Shown here: positions 1-9,459 of the stretch, piece by piece
Position numbering within the stretch: the first letter of the stretch is position 1
Layout: the number at the start of each line of letters is the position of its first letter
NCBI GenBank assembly: GCA_903882935.1
Contig: CAIRZB010000100.1
Coordinates: 1-64,000, forward strand
Length of the DNA: 64,000 nt
Direction: 5' to 3'
Source of the DNA: an uncultured Parafilimonas sp.
GTDB lineage: Bacteria > Bacteroidota > Bacteroidia > Chitinophagales > Chitinophagaceae
Program-made: the position numbers and the translations under genes
Notes under the pieces: model-generated
Database searches by the model: none
What the model was told of the DNA's origin: nothing
Seen by the model: the letters and a program-made list of their open reading frames with translations, nothing else

Positions 1-50
1 CCTCTTTATGCTAAAACACTTGAATTTACAAACATGCTTAACTTTGGACG

Positions 51-134
51 CTGTAAACCTTTTACAGGACTAACATTTTGTCATGTAAACCAAAAACAGG
101 ATTATCTAACAAACCTGTAAACCTATTTCAGGAC
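51..134. repeat. three direct repeats at exact 32-bp spacing
   Basis: Three copies of a 20-bp motif start at 51, 83 and 115. Each has TGTAAACC, five variable bases, then CAGGA, separated by 12-bp unrelated spacers. The first copy is also a near-palindrome (CTGTAAA...TTTACAG). The array lies just downstream of the minus-strand gene at 182-1351. The spacers are too short and the repeats too degenerate for CRISPR. It could be a multi-repeat transposon end (IS21-like elements have such ends) or a regulator-binding array; no transposase is visible. Confidence 0.6.
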
Positions 135-181
135 GAGACATCTGCTTTCTTTTACTGGTAGCGCGCATTTTCCCTCCCCTC

Positions 182-1351
182 TTACACCCTTATATAAACC
201 TTCTTTTTATCTAGCATATATACCACCAACCAGTAAAAAACTATCATGCTTATGGCATATAGCAAGGAGGCATTGCGTACATCGGTAAAAATGGGTGCGC
301 AAACGTGCAGGTAAAACCAGCCAAAAGGTGATGTATAATGTGGCACCGCGTTAGCAGAGGCTGTGTTTATACGCACCAAACCCAGCACCCTGGGCAAAAA
401 GCCGCTGAGTACAAAAATAAAAAGGGGGTTTTTGCCAAATACATCAAAAAAGCGGCTCCAAGCACCACGGCCATTTTTAAACTCAATTATAAAAATGGGT
501 AGGCTAAGGGTTAATATGGCAAGCCCGGTGGTATACAGCACATAACTGCTGGTCCATATTTTTTTGTTGATGGGGAATACCAGGTCCCAACAGAAACCTG
601 CAAATATCAACAATACGGCGGCAATAAAAAGGTGGCTGAGCATTTCATAGGTTTTGCCCTTTTGCTGTATGTACCGCCCCACAAAATACCCCCCAATTAC
701 CTGCACAATGGCACTAAGGTTACTGGTAATACCTTCGGGGTCAAATGCAACACCTTCGCCATGGTACATGTGGTTTTCGTGCAGTATGGCTTTGTCAATA
801 CCCAAGCCAAAATACCCTTGAAGGCTATAAGGGCTGCCCGGCTGGCCCAGCCAATAGCAAAGCCCCCAATACAACAGCAACAGCCCTGTGCTAATAATGT
901 ATACCCCCTTCGGTTTAAAAAAATATGCAATAAGCGATGCAAAAAGGTAACAAACCGCTATGCGCTGCAGCACCCCCAAAATGCGTACGCCATGGGCCGC
1001 CCCATCGTCGCCCACCCACTCCCAGGGTTTAAATACTATACTTCCCCCCCGCCACATACAAAAAGGCAGCCAGTTAAGTATAAACCCAATAACAAATATC
1101 AACAGCGCACGCTTAAGCACCTTTTGCAAAAAAACACTGGTGCCGGCTTCGCGAAAGCGGGGCATTACAAATGCCATAGCATTACCCACCGCAAACAAGA
1201 AAAACGGAAAAACAAGGTCGGTTGGCGTACACCCATGCCAAGACGCATGATCAAGCGGGGCATATGATGTGCCACCTTGGTTATTCACCAGTATCATTAA
1301 TGCAACAGTTGCGCCGCGAAAAACGTCAAGGGAGTAATATCTTTCCTTCAT
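182..1351 (-). CDS. multi-TM acyltransferase-like protein (COG4299, HGSNAT/DUF5009-like)
   Basis: This 389-residue integral membrane protein has about ten hydrophobic segments. It resembles the bacterial COG4299 family, related to the catalytic domain of heparan-alpha-glucosaminide N-acetyltransferase. Support comes from the N-terminal signature RYYSLDVFRGATVALMILVN and the HASWHGCTPTDLVFPFFLF segment near residues 35-54; the human enzyme's acetyl-carrying His lies in an equivalent HxxWHG region. Family members are thought to move acetyl groups across the inner membrane onto sugars, but the substrate here is unknown. The gene stands alone, divergent from the polysaccharide locus. Its start is the only good Met before the conserved N-terminus. 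Family assignment is fairly sure; the reaction is inference. Confidence 0.85.
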   Translation of the reverse strand: MKERYYSLDVFRGATVALMILVNNQGGTSYAPLDHASWHGCTPTDLVFPFFLFAVGNAMAFVMPRFREAGTSVFLQKVLKRALLIFVIGFILNWLPFCMWRGGSIVFKPWEWVGDDGAAHGVRILGVLQRIAVCYLFASLIAYFFKPKGVYIISTGLLLLYWGLCYWLGQPGSPYSLQGYFGLGIDKAILHENHMYHGEGVAFDPEGITSNLSAIVQVIGGYFVGRYIQQKGKTYEMLSHLFIAAVLLIFAGFCWDLVFPINKKIWTSSYVLYTTGLAILTLSLPIFIIEFKNGRGAWSRFFDVFGKNPLFIFVLSGFLPRVLGLVRINTASANAVPHYTSPFGWFYLHVCAPIFTDVRNASLLYAISMIVFYWLVVYMLDKKKVYIRV

Positions 1352-1536
1352 GTAAATATTTGCTGGCTAATAAGGCATTAAAAATAGTAAATAAAATTAA
1401 CTGGCAAAAGCAATAAGCCGAATGCGGAAAAAATACTGCTGCCGAAAAAAGCATAGCGTTAGGTTAGCCGAATTTGATAAACGGGTTGATTTTTATAAAG
1501 GTTGTTAAAGCCATTTACATCACATACCAAAATACC

Positions 1537-1544
1537 TATATTTG
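1537..1544 (+). promoter_or_regulatory. candidate -7 promoter element (TATATTTG)
   Basis: TATATTTG fits the Bacteroidota -7 consensus TAnnTTTG. The -33 region is weak (TTTA at about 1513-1516, 20 bp upstream). It lies 178 bp before the exopolysaccharide export gene, in the 371-bp divergent interval 1352-1722, where nothing else is recognised. Confidence 0.35.
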
Positions 1545-1722
1545 CCACGCTGGCAAAAACCACCCTAAACAGGGCTGACTTAAGACATGAAAAACAAAAA
1601 TTAGGTTTGCAGGAAAATTTTCTACTGCACAGTCTTTTTTAAAACCCATGTGTGCCAGATGGCGGAGCTTTGTATTTTGTAAATTTGGCTATACCAAAAC
1701 TTTATTCTCCCAACATTTCTGC

Positions 1723-4152
1723 ATGAAAACAACCATTTTATTTGCCTGTTTATTGTTGGCCTCAATTGCGTGCACGGCACAGGTTAATTTGCAACAGACT
1801 GATTTACGACAAATACATATAGACCAGTTGAGTGATGACGAGGTTGCAACCTATTACAAAAAAGCGCAGCAATCGGGTATTACTATTGACCAGGTTTTGC
1901 AAATTGCCGCTTCAAAAGGCCTGCCCCAAGAGGAGATTGCCAAACTACAGCAACGCCTGCTGTCGATTAGCAACGGGCAGAAATCACCGACTAGTAGCAA
2001 CTACGACACTGTGCAAAATGGCCGGAGCCAAATAAAAACAGCCACCGCAACGGCGGATGAGGAATTTGACAAAAGAATATTTGGCGCGGAATTGTTCAGC
2101 ACATCGTCCCTAACATTTGAACCCAATTTGCGCATAGCAACCCCAGCTAACTATGTTTTGGGTAGTGATGACCAACTTTTGATTGCCGTATACGGCTTTT
2201 CAGAAGCAAACTACAAACTTACCGTTAGCCCAGAGGGTACCATTTACATACCCAATGCAGGCCCAATACTGGTTGCAGGCCTTAGCATTGCAGATGCCGC
2301 GGAAAAAATAAAGGGTAAACTTGCCGCCACCATCTACAAAGCTATATCAACGGGCAACACCAAAGTACAGGTAACATTAGGCAACATAAAAAGCATACAT
2401 GTAACCATTATTGGGCAAGCCAAAAAGCCTGCCAGCTATACACTGTCATCCCTGTCCACCGTTTTTAATGCGCTGTACCTTTGCGGTGGGCCCAATAAAA
2501 CAGGCAGTTACCGCCATATTGAACTACTGCGGAACAATAAAATTTACAGAACAATAGACTTATATAAAGTTTTAGTTACCGGCAGTTTGGAAGATAATGT
2601 GCGTTTAATGGACCAGGACATATTATATATACCGTATTACAATACCCGGGTTACGCTTGCAGGGCAAGTAAAACGGCCTGGGATTTTTGAGACACTGCCC
2701 GGCGAACCCCTGCAACAGCTGTTGACAAATGCCGGGGGCTTCACCGACTCCGCCTACCGGTCTTCCGTTAAAATAACACAGGTTACTGACCGGGAAAAAA
2801 GCATTGCAGATGTTGAAAGTAGCAGGTTTGGCAGCTACATACCCAACGGCAGCGATTCAATAAATGTTGGTAAGGTTATAAACCGCTATGCAAACCGTGT
2901 ATTGATTGAGGGGGCAGTGATGCGCCCCGGCCAATTTGAATTAACCACAGGCCTAACATTGGGGCAACTGATTAGGAAGGCCGACGGGGTTAAAGAAGAT
3001 GCGTTTTTAAACAGGGCCGCGGTAACAAGACTAAAGGACGACCTGACATTGGAAGTAGTGCCGTTTGAAGTATCCGGTATACTCAATGGCAGCCAGCCGG
3101 ACATACCTTTACGGCGGGAAGACAAAGTAACCATTTCATCTATTTTTGACCTGCAAAACAAGAAGACAGTTTTTGTGCAAGGTGAGGTTCGCTTTCCAGG
3201 AAACTACGATTTTAAAGACAGCACCAGCATTAAAGACCTAATATTTGAGGCCGGCGGGTTTACTGAAGCCGCCACAGGCAAGCGCATTGAAATTGCCCGC
3301 CGGGTAACCAACGGGGAAGTGACTGGCACGGCTACCCAAATGGCAAAAATTGTATTGGTTGACGGCGAAAAAGACTTGCGTTTTACTGCCACCAATTTTT
3401 ATCTGCAACCTTTTGATGTTATTATTGTGCGTAACAACCCTGGTTATTTTACCCAAAAAACGGTGCAGTTACAAGGCGAAGTGTTGTACCCAGGCCCTTA
3501 TGTGATAGACTCCACCGATGAAAAGCTGAGCAGTATTATTGAGCGCGCGGGCGGGCTTAAATCAACCGCAGACCCATCTGCAGCCTCTTTAAAACGGTTG
3601 AATAAAATAGACGACCTAACTAAGCTAAAAACCGAGAAAGTAGGCAAATTATCAACAACGTTTGGCAGAGATTCGGCACTTGCCGATTCGTTGTCAAAAG
3701 AAGCCGTGCGGCCGTATGATTTTATAGGTATAAACCTAAAAGAAGTAATCGCCCACCCCGGTATTACCAACGACTTGATATTGGAGGACGGTGATGTTGT
3801 ATTTGTACCGAAGAAAAACCAAGCGGTGAAAGTACGCGGAGAGGTATTATTCCCTACCCAGTTTGCCTACGAACAAGGAAAGGACCTAAAATATTATGTA
3901 GACAGGGCCGGTGGATTTTCGACCAATGCGCAAAGAAGGCGGGCTTTTGTGTTAGGTTCAAACGGCAATGCACGCAGGGTTAAACATTTTCTATTTTTTA
4001 AAACCTACCCCGAAATATACGCAGGCGATGAAATTTTTGCACCCAAAAAGCCTGAAAACACTGGCAATATTGGGCAAACCATCGGCATAACATCGGCAGT
4101 GGTTGGCATGGCATCGGTGGTAATTGCCTTATTAAATAATTTGAAATTGTAA
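1723..4152 (+). CDS. SLBB-domain polysaccharide export outer-membrane protein (Wza-like)
   Basis: An 809-residue periplasmic/outer-membrane exporter for capsule or exopolysaccharide. The ATG at 1723 begins a clear signal peptide (MKTTILFACLLLASIACTAQ); an in-frame ATG at 1648 would add 25 non-signal residues, so 1723 is preferred. A Poly_export domain (about residues 125-215, VLGSDDQLLIAVYGF) is followed by roughly six SLBB repeats, recognisable by V.G.V..PG.(Y/F) and AGG(F/L) at around residues 220, 320, 400, 490, 590 and 700. A hydrophobic segment closes the protein (IGITSAVVGMASVVIALL), like the longer Bacteroidota homologues rather than the 380-residue E. coli Wza. It opens the polysaccharide operon, 28 bp before the Wzz-like gene. 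Assignment is firm; the exported polymer is unknown. Confidence 0.92.
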   Translation: MKTTILFACLLLASIACTAQVNLQQTDLRQIHIDQLSDDEVATYYKKAQQSGITIDQVLQIAASKGLPQEEIAKLQQRLLSISNGQKSPTSSNYDTVQNGRSQIKTATATADEEFDKRIFGAELFSTSSLTFEPNLRIATPANYVLGSDDQLLIAVYGFSEANYKLTVSPEGTIYIPNAGPILVAGLSIADAAEKIKGKLAATIYKAISTGNTKVQVTLGNIKSIHVTIIGQAKKPASYTLSSLSTVFNALYLCGGPNKTGSYRHIELLRNNKIYRTIDLYKVLVTGSLEDNVRLMDQDILYIPYYNTRVTLAGQVKRPGIFETLPGEPLQQLLTNAGGFTDSAYRSSVKITQVTDREKSIADVESSRFGSYIPNGSDSINVGKVINRYANRVLIEGAVMRPGQFELTTGLTLGQLIRKADGVKEDAFLNRAAVTRLKDDLTLEVVPFEVSGILNGSQPDIPLRREDKVTISSIFDLQNKKTVFVQGEVRFPGNYDFKDSTSIKDLIFEAGGFTEAATGKRIEIARRVTNGEVTGTATQMAKIVLVDGEKDLRFTATNFYLQPFDVIIVRNNPGYFTQKTVQLQGEVLYPGPYVIDSTDEKLSSIIERAGGLKSTADPSAASLKRLNKIDDLTKLKTEKVGKLSTTFGRDSALADSLSKEAVRPYDFIGINLKEVIAHPGITNDLILEDGDVVFVPKKNQAVKVRGEVLFPTQFAYEQGKDLKYYVDRAGGFSTNAQRRRAFVLGSNGNARRVKHFLFFKTYPEIYAGDEIFAPKKPENTGNIGQTIGITSAVVGMASVVIALLNNLKL

Positions 4153-4180
4153 GTTTTAACAAGTATCCCGATTTTATTGT

Positions 4181-5245
4181 ATGCCCGAACAAGACACTAA
4201 CAATATAGGCGACATATCCTTATCGGATATTTCACTTAAGCTAAAGCTGCTGTTTAAGTTTTTAAAATCTAAATGGTTGGCCATTTTATTGGCATCCATT
4301 AGCGGCGGTATAATCGGCATTGCTTATGCCTGGATGCAAAAGCCAAGTTACTCTGCTGTAATCAGCTTCTCAATGGAAGAAGATAAATCTTCTGTGGGCG
4401 GCCTTGCCGGACTAGCCTCGCAATTTGGCCTTGATCTCGGCGGCGTTGGCGGCACGTTTTCGGGTGAGAACATATTGGTGTTCATGGAATCAAACAGGAT
4501 GATTCAAGCGACACTATTGGCAAAAGGAAACATTGGCGGTAAGGAAGAGACCCTACTAAATGGTTACCTTGAAATTACAGAAATGGATAAGGCTTTTAAA
4601 AAAGCCGACTTAAAAGAAATTCGCGACCTACGTTTTCCAGAAAACCTTACCTTAGAAAAATACTCACGTTTGCAAGACAGTGTTATGGTAAAGGTTGTAG
4701 AAGACATCCGGAAAAACATCATTAAAACAGCCAAACCTGAATCGAGACTTAATTACTATACCTTAACTTGCAAAAGTAGCAATGAAGACTTTTCCACCAA
4801 TTTTTGCAACCAGCTTGTTAAACAAGTTATAAGCTTTTATACAGATACAAAAACGAAACGCTCATCAAAAATTGTAGATCTACTACAAAAAAGGGCCGAC
4901 TCGTTAAAATTAGCATATGACAATGCACTTTTAGGTAGGGCGGAATTAAGTGATGCCAATTTAAACTCAGCTTTCCAAACACCTGTAGTTGCCATACAAC
5001 GCAAGCAAACGGATATAACTGTATTAGCCACAGCTTATGGAGAGTTACTTAAAAACCTTGAAATTGCGAAGTTTAACATGCTTAAGGACGCCCCATTGAT
5101 ACAAATAATTGACACACCCATGCAACCTTTGGAAAAAAAGAAGCTTAGCCGGTTGTTGGTGGGCTTACTATTAGGGTTTGCATTTGGTATAATTTCAGTT
5201 TTTCGTTTAGCATTTAAATATGCAATCAAGAAAACCACACATTAA
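4181..5245 (+). CDS. Wzz-like polysaccharide co-polymerase / chain-length determinant
   Basis: A 354-residue inner-membrane protein with the Wzz layout. A first membrane helix at about residues 29-50 (WLAILLASISGGIIGIAYAW) leads into a long helical periplasmic domain. A second helix near residues 325-345 is preceded by the Pro-rich PMQPLEKKK motif typical of Wzz/PCP proteins. It lacks the C-terminal tyrosine-kinase domain found in Wzc, so control of chain length here would not depend on autophosphorylation by this protein. It sits directly behind the SLBB exporter and ahead of the flippase, which fits a Wzx/Wzy-dependent pathway. Confidence 0.88.
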   Translation: MPEQDTNNIGDISLSDISLKLKLLFKFLKSKWLAILLASISGGIIGIAYAWMQKPSYSAVISFSMEEDKSSVGGLAGLASQFGLDLGGVGGTFSGENILVFMESNRMIQATLLAKGNIGGKEETLLNGYLEITEMDKAFKKADLKEIRDLRFPENLTLEKYSRLQDSVMVKVVEDIRKNIIKTAKPESRLNYYTLTCKSSNEDFSTNFCNQLVKQVISFYTDTKTKRSSKIVDLLQKRADSLKLAYDNALLGRAELSDANLNSAFQTPVVAIQRKQTDITVLATAYGELLKNLEIAKFNMLKDAPLIQIIDTPMQPLEKKKLSRLLVGLLLGFAFGIISVFRLAFKYAIKKTTH

Positions 5246-5290
5246 CCATTCCTATTAAAAACAGTTTAAAAATAATTCCTTCAAACCCAG

Positions 5291-6571
5291 TTGTTGAAAA
5301 TATCCTTCTTCCGCATAAAACAAATCGCATCGAATAAACTAGCAAAGAGTTTCGCTACCCTCGGCATTATTCAGTCGGCAAATCTTCTTATACCGCTGAT
5401 GCTTACGCCTTATTTGATAAAAACCACAGGTATATCAAACTACGGCAAAATCGTGTTTTCCCAATCAGTTATGCTTACGCTAAACATACTAGTAGAATAC
5501 GGATTTAACCTTTCCGCCACGCGAAGTATTTCAATAAACCGCACGGATCCCCAAAAAATAAACGAAATTTACTCGGCAACATACGGCGCAAAGCTTTTGT
5601 TAATCTGCGGCGCGTTTATAATATTTTGCATGTTTTTACCTGTGTCAATTTTCGGCGAAAATTACAAAATTCTTTTTTTGAGTTTTTCAATACTATTGGG
5701 GCAATTGCTAACCCCAATTTGGGCCTTCCAAGGTTTAGAAAAAATTAGCACATATGCGGTAATTAATATTATATTTAAAACACTATATATTGCAGCCGTG
5801 TTTACCTTTTTAACTAAACCCGGTCAGTACGTTTATGCAAACCTGTTCTTAGGTATTTCAGGCATATTAACGGGTATATGTTCAATTGTTTATCTCTACA
5901 TAAAAACGGGCATTAAATTTACGCCAGTGGCACCAAATAAAGTCTTTGAAACATTAAAGGAAGGTTTTCATTACTTCATTTCAGCTTTTTCCCTAAGCAT
6001 CTATTCATACAGTAATTCAGCAGTACTTGCTTTTTTTACAAACTACGAGAGTGTTGGCCTGTACAGCATTGTTGAAAAAATTATGCAAGCGTCAAAGCAA
6101 ATATTAATAGTATACTCACAAGTCGTACATCCGGCAGCTTGTAGAATTGCCGATAAGTCATATACAGAATATAAACGTTTTTTGTTTAGAGCCTTTATTC
6201 CTTTTTTTACCGTTTTTACCATTTTCTGCTTTGGACTATTCTTGTGGGCCCCTTTAGTTTCACGCTATTTCAATGCCTCTGATGTAGCCAAAGCAGCATT
6301 CCTGACAAGAATTTTAGTTTTTGCCCTCATAATTACATGTGCCAATATACCAGCATATTTATCACTGTTAGCGCTTCATTTACCAAAATCGTATTCACTG
6401 GTATTTGTAATCTCATCTGGTGTAAGTATTGTATTAAATATTATGCTTACCTATATATTTGGCTTAACGGGAACAGTGATAAATATACTGATAACAGAAT
6501 TTTTAATAACATTAGGCCTACACCTTACGCTACAGCTTAAGCATAAGAAATACGCCCTATTTAACCTATAA
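5291..6571 (+). CDS. polysaccharide flippase (Wzx, MATE/MVF-type)
   Basis: A 426-residue protein with about twelve hydrophobic segments, matching the O-antigen/exopolysaccharide flippase family that moves undecaprenyl-linked repeat units across the inner membrane. The N-terminal stretch (FATLGIIQSANLLIPLMLTP, then GISNYGKIVFSQS) is the classic RfbX-like opening. The only available start is TTG at 5291 or the adjacent TTG at 5294; no ATG lies upstream in frame. The sequence is visibly AT-richer than the crt cluster, as is usual for strain-variable surface-glycan genes. Nearest alternative would be a generic MATE transporter, but the locus context argues for Wzx. Confidence 0.88.
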   Translation: MLKISFFRIKQIASNKLAKSFATLGIIQSANLLIPLMLTPYLIKTTGISNYGKIVFSQSVMLTLNILVEYGFNLSATRSISINRTDPQKINEIYSATYGAKLLLICGAFIIFCMFLPVSIFGENYKILFLSFSILLGQLLTPIWAFQGLEKISTYAVINIIFKTLYIAAVFTFLTKPGQYVYANLFLGISGILTGICSIVYLYIKTGIKFTPVAPNKVFETLKEGFHYFISAFSLSIYSYSNSAVLAFFTNYESVGLYSIVEKIMQASKQILIVYSQVVHPAACRIADKSYTEYKRFLFRAFIPFFTVFTIFCFGLFLWAPLVSRYFNASDVAKAAFLTRILVFALIITCANIPAYLSLLALHLPKSYSLVFVISSGVSIVLNIMLTYIFGLTGTVINILITEFLITLGLHLTLQLKHKKYALFNL

Positions 6572-6575
6572 GATT

Positions 6576-7262
6576 ATGGCATTATATGACGCAAAGGATT
6601 TTCAATATTACCGGAATGTACGAACTGACATAATAACAGCTTTGGGCAATGAAACCTTTAATAATGTTTTGGAGCTAGGTGCCGGGGGATGCGACACCAT
6701 GGCATATATGAAAAAATTTGGTTTAGCGCAACATGTTACGGCACTTGAACTTTTTAAGATACCCGGGAGCAACCAAGAAAGCCCTCTGATTGACAAACTT
6801 TTGATTGCCGACCTTTCTGATATTCATACATTAGAATTGCCGGAAAATCATTTTGACCTTATCATTTGTGGAGATGTGTTAGAACACATCTTTAACCCGT
6901 GGGAAATAGTGCTTTATATTAAAAGACTGCTTCGCCCGAGAGGGAAAATTATTTGCAGTTTGCCAAATATCAGGTTTTACAGAGCACTGATAAATATCTT
7001 TCTAAAAGGAGACTTCAAATACTCAAAAGACGGAATACTTGACATGACTCACATTCGCTTTTTTTGCAAAAAAAACATGGTTATGCTTTTTAGGCAAAAC
7101 GGTTACAAAATAAATAGCATATTACCTGGATTTAAACTCAATAAAAATGAAGGAAAAAGCAAAGTTCTAAACATGCTAACCTTTGGCATTTTTCAGGATT
7201 TTTTAGCTTTTCAGTATATCCTACAAGCTAGCATAGACAATATTGACGATAAAGCAATATGA
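6576..7262 (+). CDS. class I SAM-dependent methyltransferase
   Basis: A 228-residue cytoplasmic methyltransferase of the Methyltransf_23/11 type. SAM-binding motif I is VLELGAGGCD at about residues 31-40, and the post-motif DLIICGDVLEHIFNP (about 93-107) has the common D.LEH signature. It begins 4 bp after the flippase gene and overlaps the next glycosyltransferase by ATGA, so it is translationally coupled in the glycan operon. It probably O-methylates a sugar of the repeat unit or caps the chain; the acceptor cannot be read from sequence. Confidence 0.85.
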   Translation: MALYDAKDFQYYRNVRTDIITALGNETFNNVLELGAGGCDTMAYMKKFGLAQHVTALELFKIPGSNQESPLIDKLLIADLSDIHTLELPENHFDLIICGDVLEHIFNPWEIVLYIKRLLRPRGKIICSLPNIRFYRALINIFLKGDFKYSKDGILDMTHIRFFCKKNMVMLFRQNGYKINSILPGFKLNKNEGKSKVLNMLTFGIFQDFLAFQYILQASIDNIDDKAI

Positions 7263-8170
7263 AAAAAATAGGGATCGTAACCGTCTTGTATAATTCAAAT
7301 AATCTGTTATCAGATTTTTTTTCGAGCATCGCAATGCAGGACTATGCCAATTTCACAGTCTATTTGGTAGACAATACTCCAAGTGAATCAACAAGGCTTA
7401 AAATTTCTGAGCTGAAAGACAAGTACTATCTTGCGAATGTAATACATATTGAAAACACACAAAATGTAGGGGCGGCTGAAGGCAATAATGTCGGAATAAA
7501 ACAGGCATTGTCCGACGGGTGTAATTATTTAATTTTATGTAACAACGATATCTATTTTAGCAACCCTAGGCTATTTTCAACACTAATTTTCAAGGCCGAG
7601 ACCAAACACCTTCAAATAATTGCACCAAAAATATATTTCGCAAATTCAAACAAGATTTGGTACGCCGGAGGTGGAATTATCGATTGGAAGGCTGCTGTTA
7701 TACATTATGGTAACGGCAAAGTTGACAACCCCCATTTTAATTTAAGTGGCCCAACCGGCTACGCACCAACAACTTTTGTATTGCTAAACGCTAGGGTATT
7801 TAATGATGTACCAATGCTGGATAGCACATACTTTATTTATACTGAAGATTTGGATTTTATGTTCATAGCGAAGGCCAAAGGGCACACAATTTGGTACGAC
7901 GCCAACATATTCATATACCATAAAGAAAGCTCAACAACGGGTGGTGTATTTTCGAATATAGGCCTTTTTTATAATGCCCGAAATCGTATATATTTTGCAA
8001 GAAAATTTTACCCAAAAACCAAAAAAATAATCGCTATAGGGTATGTTATTGTCAGCATGCTATATCATGCATTTAGGCAAAAACGAATTAATGCAATAAT
8101 GAGCGTGTCTCGTGGATTTTTCCAAGGCCTTTTACTTCGAGTTTCAAAAGAAAAATTACCGCAGCTTTGA
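7259..8170 (+). CDS. family 2 glycosyltransferase (rhamnosyltransferase-like)
   Basis: A 303-residue GT-A fold enzyme. The N-terminus IVTVLYNSN and YLVDN, the NVGAAEGNNVGI segment (about residues 75-86) and the CNNDIYF acid cluster (about 98-104, the DXD equivalent) are typical GT2 features. YTEDLDFMF near residue 200 is the ED motif that binds the acceptor. It overlaps the methyltransferase upstream and the polymerase downstream by 4 bp each. It should add one sugar to the lipid-linked repeat unit in the cytoplasm; donor and linkage are unknown. Confidence 0.87.
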   Translation: MKKIGIVTVLYNSNNLLSDFFSSIAMQDYANFTVYLVDNTPSESTRLKISELKDKYYLANVIHIENTQNVGAAEGNNVGIKQALSDGCNYLILCNNDIYFSNPRLFSTLIFKAETKHLQIIAPKIYFANSNKIWYAGGGIIDWKAAVIHYGNGKVDNPHFNLSGPTGYAPTTFVLLNARVFNDVPMLDSTYFIYTEDLDFMFIAKAKGHTIWYDANIFIYHKESSTTGGVFSNIGLFYNARNRIYFARKFYPKTKKIIAIGYVIVSMLYHAFRQKRINAIMSVSRGFFQGLLLRVSKEKLPQL

Positions 8171-9459
8171 AAAAGCCAACTTCCTTGTGTTTAGTTTTAT
8201 TTTCCGTTACAATCGGTTGTTTTGTACTGCAAGACCTCGCAACGCAAAAATATTTTGGCACGATAGCGGCGTCTCCAACGGTATTCATCGCTCCGCTTTT
8301 TTTTGTTTTAATTATATTTCACGAAAAAAAAGTTCGTGCCACTCCCTTAAACAAATACTATTTTCTGTACGGATTCACTACAACCCTATGCTCAATCTTA
8401 ATGTTAATTTACACAGCTATATTTGTGACCAACGGCAACCTGCACGTTTATGATGAATTTATGCCTGCAAAATTAATTAAAGCCGCAAGTTATAATATTG
8501 CATTTTTCTTTACTGTGTATGTCGTCTTTGCAGTTGCTGAGTACCTAAGTATTACTTTAATCTATAAAGTATTAAACATTACCTTATGGGCATTGATATT
8601 TTATGGTATCATTCAAGCAATTTTTAACGTACACATACCATTCATCAACGGTACAGAATCATCCGAAACTGCAAGAATCTATTTAACCGCCCCTGAGCCA
8701 TCAATAGCAGCGCCATTTTTTGTAACTTTATCATTAACTGTTATTGCATTACGGCTGTATTTACATAAACCAATCTTACTCACTGCGGTTACGGCAGGAT
8801 TAAGCTTACTAATAGTAATACTAATTGGTTCAAAAGGTGTATTAGTGTTGCTACCGGTGGCACTTGTTATTGCAATACGCAAAAAACTAACGGTAAAAGT
8901 TATCTTCCTTGCAACGCTTATACTCATCCCTTTAACAATTGTTGTTATTTATAAAGTTATTCCTATGCTTGCAATGGACCTTGAAGGCTTTAACAGTATT
9001 AGTACAAGATCTACTACTTGGCTGGCGGCCTTTGAAAGCCTTTTTATTTATCCTCTTGGGGAGGGTTACGGAACTTACCTCGTATACTTCCCGCCGATGC
9101 TAGTGCCTGCAAATCATCAAATTACTAATGTTACGGGAATACCGCTACTTACATTTGAAATTGATTCAATGATTGAAACAGGAAAATACCTTGGAGCAAA
9201 ATCTGGGATAGCCAATCAAGTACTAAACAATGGCTTTTTGGCTGTTATTTTTACATTTTTGGTTTCAAAACACTATTTGCGTTTAAAGAAAAAAGTGAAT
9301 TATTATTCGGTTCAAGTAGTCTTCTCAATCATTGGTATTTTCCTTTTGGTTTCATTCCTATTTACAACATCATTGGAAAATGCCTATTATTATTTATTGC
9401 CATTTGTTGCACTAGATAAAATTGTTTTAGCAAAAAAAGAAAGTATAGCGGCGTTATGA
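8167..9459 (+). CDS. O-antigen polymerase/ligase-like membrane protein (Wzy candidate)
   Basis: A 430-residue very hydrophobic protein with about eleven membrane segments. A long periplasmic loop falls between roughly residues 275 and 340 and includes STRSTTWLAAFESL and PLGEGYGTY, the region where Wzy and WaaL proteins keep their conserved residues. Translation begins at TTG 8167, overlapping the stop of the preceding glycosyltransferase by 4 bp; no earlier start is possible without deep overlap. As the only polymerase-like gene in the locus it most likely joins repeat units on the periplasmic side. Wzy and ligases are hard to separate by eye. Confidence 0.8.
   Translation: MKKPTSLCLVLFSVTIGCFVLQDLATQKYFGTIAASPTVFIAPLFFVLIIFHEKKVRATPLNKYYFLYGFTTTLCSILMLIYTAIFVTNGNLHVYDEFMPAKLIKAASYNIAFFFTVYVVFAVAEYLSITLIYKVLNITLWALIFYGIIQAIFNVHIPFINGTESSETARIYLTAPEPSIAAPFFVTLSLTVIALRLYLHKPILLTAVTAGLSLLIVILIGSKGVLVLLPVALVIAIRKKLTVKVIFLATLILIPLTIVVIYKVIPMLAMDLEGFNSISTRSTTWLAAFESLFIYPLGEGYGTYLVYFPPMLVPANHQITNVTGIPLLTFEIDSMIETGKYLGAKSGIANQVLNNGFLAVIFTFLVSKHYLRLKKKVNYYSVQVVFSIIGIFLLVSFLFTTSLENAYYYLLPFVALDKIVLAKKESIAAL

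Noticed and set aside
51-134. Possible CRISPR array at the left edge
   Set aside because: Spacers are only 12 bp, repeats are degenerate inside, and no cas gene is seen.
632-1267. Long plus-strand frame opposite the acyltransferase-like gene
   Set aside because: Low-complexity translation without family pattern; it is antisense to a well-supported membrane protein.
8112-8453. Frame overlapping the glycosyltransferase and polymerase genes, suspected frameshift
   Set aside because: Both neighbouring genes are intact and coupled by a 4-bp overlap; the extra frame has no domain.
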